Assembly: GCA_905373185.1 (NCBI GenBank)
Contig: CAJPSE010000112.1
Coordinates: forward strand, 1-5,890
Direction of reading: 5' to 3'
DNA: 5,890 bases
From: an uncultured Fretibacterium sp.
GTDB lineage: Bacteria; Synergistota; Synergistia; Synergistales; Aminobacteriaceae
The stretch's first letter is position 1. Every line of letters starts with the position of its first letter. The notes beneath the pieces were generated by a model. It was not told where the DNA came from, did not search any database, and saw nothing but the letters and a program-made list of their open reading frames with translations. A program made the position numbers and the translations under genes. Below, one piece after another: positions 1 through 3,479 of this stretch.

Positions 1-7
1 CCACCAT
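1..7 (-). CDS. Start of a divergent gene running off the left edge (7 nt only)
   Basis: Only the first two codons (ATG GTG) lie in the window, so no product can be named. The start is inferred from signals. On the minus strand GGAGG at 21-17 sits 9 nt before the ATG at 7-5, and a further AGGAGGTGA-like purine run lies at 33-25. A well-formed promoter at 82-55 would start transcription near position 48 and leave a leader of about 40 nt. Since yqeC and mocA neighbours are often molybdenum-hydroxylase or selenium genes, this may be a related gene, but nothing visible proves it. The purine-rich stretch could also offer other start codons beyond the edge. Confidence 0.35.
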
Positions 8-54
8 CCTCCCTCCCCTCCGTTCACCTCCTCGTTAATCGTTATTGCGATATA

Positions 55-82
55 AGTATATTCGATATTTAGATATTGTCAA
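55..82 (-). promoter_or_regulatory. Sigma70-type promoter for the leftward divergent gene
   Basis: Read on the minus strand, TTGACA (82-77) is a perfect -35 box, followed by a 16-nt spacer and TATACT (60-55) as -10 (5 of 6 consensus positions). The start point would fall near 48, ahead of the RBS at 21-17. The region is AT-rich between two GC-rich genes, as expected for a divergent promoter. Confidence 0.6.
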
Positions 83-126
83 GAGCCCTTCCAAAAATTG
101 GCTTGGGTACTTTGAGAGCGAGCTTT

Positions 127-156
127 TTCATTTTCTATCGGGCAAATGTATATAAT
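127..156 (+). promoter_or_regulatory. Probable promoter of the yqeC-mocA operon
   Basis: A perfect TATAAT lies at 151-156, with TG two bases upstream (147-148). The -35 is poor: TTCATT at 127-132 with an 18-nt spacer is the best candidate. Transcription would start near 163, giving a leader of about 35 nt that contains the strong RBS at 182-192. The weak -35 suggests either low basal use or dependence on an activator. The -10 is well supported; the -35 is a guess. Confidence 0.45.
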
Positions 157-181
157 AGATGTGTATATAAGTGGAAGAGAC

Positions 182-192
182 GGAAGGAGGGG
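182..192 (+). promoter_or_regulatory. Ribosome binding site deciding the yqeC start
   Basis: GGAAGGAGGGG precedes the ATG at 198 by a normal distance (GGAGG at 186-190, 7 nt). The open frame could begin at a GTG at 171, but then this Shine-Dalgarno run would be coding and the GTG would have no RBS of its own, so the ATG at 198 is preferred. Confidence 0.75.
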
Positions 193-197
193 TTGGA

Positions 198-1016
198 ATG
201 GTGTCGGACGCCAAGGATGCAGGGGCTTTTTTCGCCCCCTTCGGGCTTGGGGGACGGGGACAAGAGCTGGTCAGCCTCGTGGGCGGGGGCGGAAAGACGA
301 CGCTGCTCCGGACGCTGGGGAGGTTTCTGTCCGGCCGCGGCACGACGCTCCTGACCACGACGACGAAGATGGCCCCCGACGACCTGCCCCTGCTCCTCAT
401 GGAGGGGTATGAGGGGCCGGAGGAGGATGTGGAGCGCATCCGTGCTGCGCTTCGGCTCCACTCCCCGCTGCTGGCGGCCCAAAGACACGTGCGGGACGGG
501 GAACGGAAGAAGCTGGAGGGTTTTTCCCCCGAGGCGGTCGATCACCTCTGGAGCGGCAGGGTGGCCGACTTCCTGATCTGTGAGGCGGACGGGGCGCGGC
601 ACAAGCCTCTGAAGGCCTGGGCCGATTGGGAGCCGCCGGTCCCGTCCCAGACGACGCTCCTCTGCGCCGTGCTGGGCGCGGACCGGCTGGGCGAGCCCCT
701 GACGGAGGACTGCGTCCACCGCATGGCGCTGATGACGGAGCGTTTCGGGTTCCGGCCCGGGGACGTCCTGACCCCCGACCGGCTGGCGGCCCTGCTGGAG
801 TCCCCCCACGGGTACCTGAAGAACGCGCCCCCTGCGGGCAGGAGGATCGTCCTTCTGAACCGCTCCGACCTGCTGCCCCCCGCCCGACTCGATGCCCTGG
901 CACGGGACTTCCTGCCCCGTACCGCTCGGCTGCTGGGCTCCTGGGACCTTTTGATCCTGGGCTCCCTGCACGCGCTGCGCGTCGAGGCCGTCCTCACGCC
1001 GGAGCGGGGCCGATGA
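198..1016 (+). CDS. yqeC: YqeC-family P-loop protein, putative selenium/molybdenum cofactor maturation
   Basis: This encodes a 272-residue cytoplasmic NTP-binding protein of the YqeC family. Members are found beside genes for selenium-dependent molybdenum hydroxylases and are annotated as selenium cofactor biosynthesis proteins; the exact reaction is not established. What is visible: a Walker A-like loop GGGGKTT at residues 29-35, the TTTTKM segment at 53-58, the family-typical ICEADGA with an acidic pair at 127-133 followed by RHKPLKA, VLGADRLGEPL around 158-168, and an NRSD at 221-224 in the position of an NKxD base-recognition motif. There is no signal peptide or membrane segment. Length is near or slightly above the family norm. 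The ATG at 198 is chosen because of the RBS at 182-192. The stop codon overlaps the mocA start (ATGA), so the two are very likely translationally coupled. Family assignment is confident; the role is inferred from known context. Confidence 0.92.
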   Translation: MVSDAKDAGAFFAPFGLGGRGQELVSLVGGGGKTTLLRTLGRFLSGRGTTLLTTTTKMAPDDLPLLLMEGYEGPEEDVERIRAALRLHSPLLAAQRHVRDGERKKLEGFSPEAVDHLWSGRVADFLICEADGARHKPLKAWADWEPPVPSQTTLLCAVLGADRLGEPLTEDCVHRMALMTERFGFRPGDVLTPDRLAALLESPHGYLKNAPPAGRRIVLLNRSDLLPPARLDALARDFLPRTARLLGSWDLLILGSLHALRVEAVLTPERGR

Positions 1017-1600
1017 TCGCCCTGCTTCCCGCCGCGGGGCTGTCGCGCCGCATGGGGACGCAGAAGCTGCTGCTGCCGTTCGGGGACGGGACGGTCCTGG
1101 AGGCCGTCATCGGAAACCTGCGCGCCGCCGGGCTGACCCCGATCCTCTGCGTCCTCTCCGAGGCGACGCTCCGGGGGCTCCGGCCCCTTGCTGAAGACGT
1201 GACGGTGCTGATCAACCCGGCCCCGGAACGGGGACAGGCCTCCTCGCTCGCCATCGGTTTGGACACGCTGCCGGACGGGGAAAGAGAACCTTTCTGCCTG
1301 ATGCTGGGCGACCTGCCACTGGCCCGGCCGGAGGATATGGCGCAGCTACGCCTGGCCTTCCAGCGCCGCCCCGACGGGTACACGGCCCTGGCCCCTTATC
1401 GGGAGGGGCGTTTCGGACACCCCATTTTTATGGAAGGGCTCTGGCGCGGCCGCCTACGGGCCGCGGCGGGAGACCGGGGCGGGCGCGGCATCCTCGAGGC
1501 CCACAAGGGAGAGGTTCTGACGGTGGAGGGGGAGGACGGCTTCTTCGACGATCTGGACACCCCGGAGGACTATCGGAGGGTCTGCCGCCCGCAGGTCTGA
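1013..1600 (+). CDS. mocA: MocA/MobA-like molybdenum cofactor nucleotidyltransferase
   Basis: The 195-residue product is a nucleotidyltransferase of the MobA/MocA fold. MocA joins CTP to molybdopterin to make the cytosine dinucleotide cofactor used by xanthine-dehydrogenase-type hydroxylases; MobA uses GTP. Visible motifs are the N-terminal nucleotide loop PAAGLSRRMGTQKLLLPFG (residues 6-24), NPAPERGQASSL (68-79), the metal-binding LGDLPL (98-103), GHP (135-137), DRGGRGIL (154-161) and the C-terminal DDLDTPED (179-186). The LAAGxSxRMGxxKxLLP pattern with GHP and DIDTPEDY is the MocA-type arrangement, and pairing with yqeC supports CTP and a molybdenum-hydroxylase role. GTP specificity or another small NTP-transferase activity cannot be excluded. 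The start at 1013 is set by the ATGA overlap with yqeC; the longer frame opening at 626 is only read-through of yqeC. No strong plus-strand terminator follows. Confidence 0.88.
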   Translation: MIALLPAAGLSRRMGTQKLLLPFGDGTVLEAVIGNLRAAGLTPILCVLSEATLRGLRPLAEDVTVLINPAPERGQASSLAIGLDTLPDGEREPFCLMLGDLPLARPEDMAQLRLAFQRRPDGYTALAPYREGRFGHPIFMEGLWRGRLRAAAGDRGGRGILEAHKGEVLTVEGEDGFFDDLDTPEDYRRVCRPQV

Positions 1601-1610
1601 GCGGAGCGAC

Positions 1611-1633
1611 AAAAAAGCCCCCGCAAAGGGGGC
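1611..1633 (-). terminator. Strong intrinsic terminator for the leftward operon
   Basis: On the minus strand GCCCCC (1633-1628), a 5-nt loop and GGGGGC (1622-1617) are followed directly by six T residues (1616-1611), a textbook intrinsic terminator for transcripts coming from 2392-1794. On the plus strand the same hairpin follows mocA by 16 nt, but has A residues before it and no U-tract after it, so it would stop the yqeC-mocA transcript poorly or only act as a 3' stabiliser. Confidence 0.8.
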
Positions 1634-1793
1634 AGGTTATTCCTAAATCCGCAGGTTGCGACGGCTTTACTGAGGATCGAGCCCGTCGTTGTACAGGTTA
1701 AGCCAACTCTGACCTTTTACCCATCAGGTGCAGCAGAAAAATGCGCAAAACTTGCCCCTGCCACACGTTAAAAATTTTGCCTGTGGATTTGGT
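1634..1793 (-). other. Non-coding 3' region of the leftward operon, with stem-loops
   Basis: These 160 bases lie between the stop codon of the membrane/coiled-coil gene and its terminator and hold no convincing gene. A stem-loop can form from 1659-1666 with 1680-1688 (CGACGGCT against AGCCCGTCG, one bulged base). A smaller one can form from CCACA and TGTGG on either side of an A/T-rich stretch around 1761-1786. The base composition is mixed and unlike the flanking GC-rich genes. It may be a long structured 3' UTR or the edge of an inserted segment. I see no tRNA and no clear attachment repeat. Confidence 0.35.
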
Positions 1794-2207
1794 TTATTCT
1801 TCATCGTCTTGTCGATTACCGAGCGATTTGGATTTTTGATAGTACGCGCCAGCCGTAGCACCGAAACCGCCATAAAAGACAGCCCTGAAGATTTCGAGGA
1901 TGAACTGTTCTTTTCCGAGCCAAAGCGCCAAGGCGACGAGTGATGCCACGACCACGGAGAGAAGTGAACCGTACTTCCCCCACATAGACCATAACTGTCT
2001 GTGGTGTTTCCGTTCGCTCTCCAGGCTGTCGGTCTGCGCTTTGATGGAGAGCTTGGTGACATCATAGCTGTGAAGCTCTTCCTGTTTGGCGATCTCCAGC
2101 TCTCGAGTCCTGAGTTCCAGTTCTTTTTTCTGGTTTTCCAAGAAGAGCTTGATCAGGTCTACGGGCAGCCCCTTATCGTTGTCCTCCCGTTCGATTGCAC
2201 CAGGCAT
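1794..2207 (-). CDS. Unrecognised coiled-coil protein with two membrane helices
   Basis: The 137-residue product belongs to no family I recognise. Residues 17-70 are highly charged and heptad-like (ENQKKELELRTRELEIAKQEEL and onward), predicting a helical coiled coil. Two hydrophobic stretches follow, at about 80-97 (SLLSVVVASLVALALWLG) and 103-123 (glycine-rich, GGFGATAGAYY), then a short polar, acid-ended tail (RQDDEE). It reads as a small inner-membrane protein with a long cytoplasmic coiled-coil domain, possibly oligomeric. The ATG shares bases with the stop of the upstream gene (TGATG at 2209-2205), and GAGG lies 7 nt ahead, so it is translationally coupled. Composition is less GC-rich than yqeC, mocA and nrdD, which suggests acquisition. 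Small phage or mobile-element membrane proteins look like this, but no hallmark gene supports that here. Confidence 0.68.
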   Translation of the reverse strand: MPGAIEREDNDKGLPVDLIKLFLENQKKELELRTRELEIAKQEELHSYDVTKLSIKAQTDSLESERKHHRQLWSMWGKYGSLLSVVVASLVALALWLGKEQFILEIFRAVFYGGFGATAGAYYQKSKSLGNRQDDEE

Positions 2208-2392
2208 CAGCGAGCCTCGTAGCGCCCGAAGGCAAAGACAACCTGCATCTTTCCGAAGTGCTTATCCTTGCCGATGCGGGGAGGGATCATCCTGGATCGC
2301 TTAATACACTCGGGGCACTCGGAATAGAGCTTCAAGTACTCGGATGGCGTCAATATGGCCGACTTGTTGAGCTTCATATCAAGCATGCGCAT
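2207..2392 (-). CDS. Small unrecognised protein with a CPEC motif
   Basis: This encodes about 61 residues. It has a charged N-terminus (MRMLDMKLNKSAILTPSEY), a CxxC pair at 26-29 (CPEC), the basic stretch IKRSRMIPPRIGKDKH, and ends in MQVVFAFGRYEAR. One CxxC with a nearby His45 could bind a metal jointly or in a dimer, but two cysteines alone prove nothing. No membrane segment is present. The open frame extends to an ATG at 2413, yet GGAGG at 2405-2401 lies 8 nt before the ATG at 2392, so the shorter start is preferred; the -10 box at 2417-2412 also overlaps the longer start. It is first in a two-gene unit with the coiled-coil membrane protein, and the TGATG overlap supports a shared function. 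I cannot name that function. Confidence 0.6.
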   Translation of the reverse strand: MRMLDMKLNKSAILTPSEYLKLYSECPECIKRSRMIPPRIGKDKHFGKMQVVFAFGRYEAR

Positions 2393-2411
2393 CTTCATCA
2401 CCTCCATGTCC

Positions 2412-2420
2412 ATTATATCA
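2412..2420 (-). promoter_or_regulatory. Extended -10 promoter for the leftward two-gene operon
   Basis: On the minus strand TGATATAAT (2420-2412) is a perfect extended -10 element. The -35 region is weak (TATTCG at 2440-2435, 17-nt spacing), as is common with extended -10 promoters. The start point would be near 2405, so the RBS at 2405-2401 would lie at the very 5' end of the mRNA. Confidence 0.5.
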
Positions 2421-2425
2421 AGCGA

Positions 2426-2441
2426 CTATCTCCGCGAATAG
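2426..2441. promoter_or_regulatory. Candidate operator site 1 (CTATCTCCGCGAATAG)
   Basis: The core TATCTCCGCGAA, with CTAT/ATAG flanks as a short dyad, overlaps the -35 region of the leftward promoter. A near-copy (TTATCCGCGAAGATAA) lies at 2494-2509 over the rightward promoter. Two related sites on two divergent promoters suggest a common DNA-binding regulator. This is inference only. Confidence 0.3.
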
Positions 2442-2447
2442 GCGGAT

Positions 2448-2459
2448 TTGGGGCCCCAA
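2448..2459. promoter_or_regulatory. 12-bp perfect palindrome between divergent promoters
   Basis: TTGGGGCCCCAA is a perfect dyad located between the leftward -10/-35 region and the rightward -35 (2467). Its position upstream of both promoters would suit a shared regulator. It could equally be chance in GC-rich DNA. Confidence 0.25.
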
Positions 2460-2466
2460 TGGGGGA

Positions 2467-2495
2467 TTGACAGGCGCCCGGGATTGCGGTAAATT
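2467..2495 (+). promoter_or_regulatory. Sigma70-type promoter for the small membrane protein gene
   Basis: TTGACA (2467-2472) is a perfect -35, followed by a 17-nt spacer and TAAATT (2490-2495) as a 4-of-6 -10. Transcription would start near 2502, 46 nt ahead of the ATG at 2548. Confidence 0.55.
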
Positions 2496-2509
2496 ATCCG
2501 CGAAGATAA
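2494..2509. promoter_or_regulatory. Candidate operator site 2 (TTATCCGCGAAGATAA)
   Basis: TTATC and GATAA form a dyad around CGCGAA. The site overlaps the -10 and the predicted start of the rightward promoter, where a repressor would block it. It shares TATC(T)CCGCGAA with the site at 2426-2441. Confidence 0.3.
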
Positions 2510-2526
2510 GTTTGTAATGACAAACT
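2509..2526. promoter_or_regulatory. Dyad in the leader of the small membrane gene
   Basis: AGTTTGT and ACAAACT form a perfect 7-bp inverted repeat with a 4-base centre (AATG), just after the predicted transcription start and 7 nt before the RBS at 2534-2538. It could be an mRNA hairpin near the RBS or a repressor operator. Confidence 0.35.
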
Positions 2527-2547
2527 AATTGAAGGAGGCATGACGAA

Positions 2548-2742
2548 ATGTTCAGGTGGAACGATACACGGATCCCGTACTTCTGTCTTCCGATATTGGG
2601 AGTGCTCCTCCTTCTGTTCACCGTAAACTTCGGGCTCGCCTTCGCCATCCTCTTCTTCTGTACCGTGACCGGCTCGTCCGTGTTCCTCAAGCGGTGGCTT
2701 CGACACTTCTTTCGACATCCAAACACTTTACAGGAAAATTAG
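2548..2742 (+). CDS. Small two-helix membrane protein, function unknown
   Basis: This encodes 64 residues. After a short polar start (MFRWNDTRIP), two adjoining hydrophobic segments at about 11-27 (YFCLPILGVLLLLFTVN) and 29-47 (GLAFAILFFCTVTGSSVFL) predict a hairpin through the inner membrane, followed by a strongly basic tail (KRWLRHFFRH) likely to stay in the cytoplasm. I do not recognise the family. GAAGGAGG ends 9 nt before the ATG, and a good promoter and leader dyad precede it; these signals are the main support, as the frame itself is short. The stop TAG is made of a TA plus the first G of an inverted-repeat element; if the element were removed leaving one TA, the same codon would read TAA, so the protein does not appear truncated by it. 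Small membrane regulators, toxins and holin-like proteins are possible but unproven. Confidence 0.5.
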   Translation: MFRWNDTRIPYFCLPILGVLLLLFTVNFGLAFAILFFCTVTGSSVFLKRWLRHFFRHPNTLQEN

Positions 2743-2780
2743 GGAAACGCTGATTTAATCCATGAAGCCTCCCTGTGGTA

Positions 2781-2818
2781 CCCCAGCTTGCCTGTTTCGA
2801 GTAAGAAACTTGCCGGGG
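2781..2818 (+). repeat. Stem-loop within the MITE-like region
   Basis: CCCC (2781-2784) can pair with GGGG (2815-2818), enclosing GTTTC (2794-2798) and GAAAC (2805-2809) with a six-base loop. It is the first of three consecutive hairpins in this interval. Confidence 0.3.
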
Positions 2819-2819
2819 C

Positions 2820-2865
2820 CGCCGCTATCAGGATAGCGGCGTTGGGGCTTGGGGGCGAAGCCCCC
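2820..2865 (+). repeat. Double-hairpin intergenic repeat, copy 1
   Basis: Hairpin one is CGCCGCTATC-type pairing of 2820-2829 with 2832-2841. Hairpin two is GGGGGC (2851-2856), loop GAA, GCCCCC (2860-2865). They are joined by TTGGGGCTT. TTTTT at 2873-2877 comes 7 nt after the second stem, so this could end the small membrane gene's transcript, though the U-tract is too distant for a classic terminator. The reverse complement of 5825-5869 has the same plan. Confidence 0.45.
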
Positions 2866-2878
2866 ATGTTGATTTTTA

Positions 2879-2892
2879 GGGAAGTGCTGAAG
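2879..2892 (+). repeat. Internal third copy of the element end
   Basis: GGGAAGTGCTGAAG, preceded by TA at 2877-2878, matches the other two ends at 11 of its first 12 positions against the right end. It has the left-end orientation, so 2879-2964 could itself be a complete 86-bp element. Confidence 0.5.
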
Positions 2893-2926
2893 ATTTTTGC
2901 CTATAGATGTTTTGCATACTTACCTT

Positions 2927-2935
2927 TGGTAGAAT
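2927..2935 (+). promoter_or_regulatory. Possible outward promoter inside the MITE-like element
   Basis: TGGTAGAAT is an extended -10-like motif (TGnTAGAAT) pointing toward nrdD from within the element. No convincing -35 is present. If active, its transcript would still pass through the cobalamin riboswitch. Confidence 0.2.
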
Positions 2936-2982
2936 ATGTATTTTTGTTTTAATCAGCGCTTCCCTAAAGAACCTCGATTTCC

Positions 2983-3008
2983 TTCTCTGAACGACTTCTC
3001 CGAACGAC
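2983..3008 (+). repeat. Two tandem 13-mers upstream of the nrdD promoter
   Basis: TTCTCTGAACGAC (2983-2995) is followed immediately by TTCTCCGAACGAC (2996-3008), one mismatch in 13. They end just before the presumed -35 of the nrdD promoter (3009), where a directly repeated activator site would be expected. They do not resemble NrdR boxes. Confidence 0.4.
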
Positions 3009-3037
3009 GCCACAGGCCTGCGGTATAGCGGTATAAT
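3009..3037 (+). promoter_or_regulatory. Probable promoter of the riboswitch-nrdD transcript
   Basis: TATAAT at 3032-3037 is a perfect -10. The -35, GCCACA at 3009-3014 with 17-nt spacing, matches only its last three bases. The start near 3044 lies just upstream of the structured leader and riboswitch. Tandem 13-mers adjoin the weak -35. Confidence 0.5.
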
Positions 3038-3110
3038 GGACCTGCCGCGACCGGGAGGTTGGGACGCGGCCTTTGGAAACCGAGAGCAACGGCACAACCG
3101 AATACTCGAG

Positions 3111-3273
3111 GCGCAGGTGCCGGCGCGCAGGCCGGCGAAGAGGGAAGCAGGCGAAAACCCTGCACGGTCCCGCCGCTGTGAGGGGGAGACGGCCCCGAAG
3201 GCCACTGGAGCGATCCGGGAAGGCCGAGGGGACGTTTTTTCACGTCGACGATCCCGAGTCAGAAGACCTGCCT
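3111..3273 (+). promoter_or_regulatory. Cobalamin (B12) riboswitch controlling nrdD
   Basis: This is a clear adenosylcobalamin-type aptamer. In order: GCAGGT (3113-3118), which pairs with ACCTGC (3266-3271) to close the domain; AGGGAAGCAGGCGAAAACCC from 3141; CGGTCCCGCCGCTGTGA (3165-3181); GCCACTGG (3201-3208); GGGAAGGCCGAGGGGACG from 3217; and the B12 box GAGTCAGAAGACCTGCC (3256-3272). This combination is diagnostic of the class. Terminator hairpins downstream suggest control by transcription termination: ligand bound, nrdD off. A class III reductase needs no B12, so it makes sense for it to be repressed when a B12-dependent reductase can work. The leader bases 3044-3110 before the aptamer can also pair (GGTT 3057-3060 with AACC 3096-3099). 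Confidence 0.95.
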
Positions 3274-3310
3274 GTGCCGCGGATGCCAACCCCCTACGGA
3301 CGATAGGGAG

Positions 3311-3337
3311 GGTGTGCCAGTTTGTCATGCCTTTTTT
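3311..3337 (+). terminator. Weak terminator-like hairpin after the riboswitch
   Basis: GGTGTG (3311-3316) and CATGCC (3326-3331) can form a 6-bp stem with two G-U pairs, followed by TTTTTT (3332-3337). It is much weaker than the next hairpin and could be part of an alternative (antiterminator) fold. Confidence 0.35.
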
Positions 3338-3349
3338 CGTGTCAGCGGG

Positions 3350-3410
3350 CGCTCCTCCACCTTGGACGTACACTTTGGACGTGTACCTCGGACGTGGAGG
3401 AGCGTTTTTT
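3350..3410 (+). terminator. Main riboswitch expression-platform terminator
   Basis: CGCTCCTCCAC (3350-3360) pairs perfectly with GTGGAGGAGCG (3394-3404), 11 bp, followed at once by six T residues (3405-3410). Inside, GTACAC (3368-3373) pairs with GTGTAC (3381-3386). The 33-nt interior is made of 13-nt repeats starting at 3361, 3374 and 3387 (TTGGACGT, TTGGACGT, TCGGACGT). The nrdD start lies 70 nt further on, so termination here would silence the gene. Confidence 0.85.
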
Positions 3411-3426
3411 GTCGGGACGGCCAGTT

Positions 3427-3453
3427 TTTCCGCGCGGATTGCGGACGCGGAAA
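3427..3453 (+). other. Hairpin in the nrdD leader
   Basis: TTTCCGCG (3427-3434) and CGCGGAAA (3446-3453) form an 8-bp stem with an 11-nt loop, ending 15 nt before the RBS at 3469-3474. It could tune translation or compete with the terminator fold; its function is unknown. Confidence 0.4.
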
Positions 3454-3479
3454 TGTCATGGAGAAGTCGGGAGGCTTTC

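Larger units (their letters stand above)
2740..2966. mobile_element. MITE-like element with TA flanks and imperfect terminal inverted repeats
   Basis: The left end GGGAAACGCTGATTTAAT (from 2742) and the reverse complement of the right end, GGGAAGCGCTGATTAAAA (from 2964 back), match at 15 of 18 positions, and both are bordered by TA (2740-2741, 2965-2966). The 223 bp between them hold no transposase. A third copy of the end lies at 2879, in the left-end orientation, also preceded by TA. Either this is one non-autonomous element, or an 86-bp element (2879-2964) sits beside an older end. A TA target duplication is typical of IS630/mariner-like transposition, whereas the terminal sequence also recalls IS5-type ends, so no family is assigned. 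It lies directly upstream of the nrdD promoter. Confidence 0.55.

Noticed and set aside
40..70. A ModE-type molybdate operator in the yqeC divergent region
   Set aside because: CGTTAT and CGATAT resemble a half-site, but the expected inverted second half with correct spacing is not present.
135..971. Long minus-strand frame opposite yqeC
   Set aside because: Antisense shadow; no motifs, while the plus strand has YqeC motifs throughout.
1698..1724. Short minus-strand stretch MGKRSELA-stop that could be a recombinase tail
   Set aside because: Only a few codons, no catalytic motifs upstream in frame, and no attachment repeats found around the island.
2740..2742. Truncation of the small membrane protein by the MITE-like insertion
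   Set aside because: Removing the element and one TA restores TAA at the same codon, so the protein end would be unchanged.
2900..3010. NrdR boxes upstream of nrdD
   Set aside because: No pair of 16-bp ACACTATATATAGTGT-like sites at the required spacing is visible; only a loose CCTATAGATG match.
3036..3479. N-terminal extension of NrdD to an ATG at 3036
   Set aside because: It would translate the promoter -10, the whole cobalamin riboswitch and its terminator. The RBS and family N-terminus place the start at 3480.
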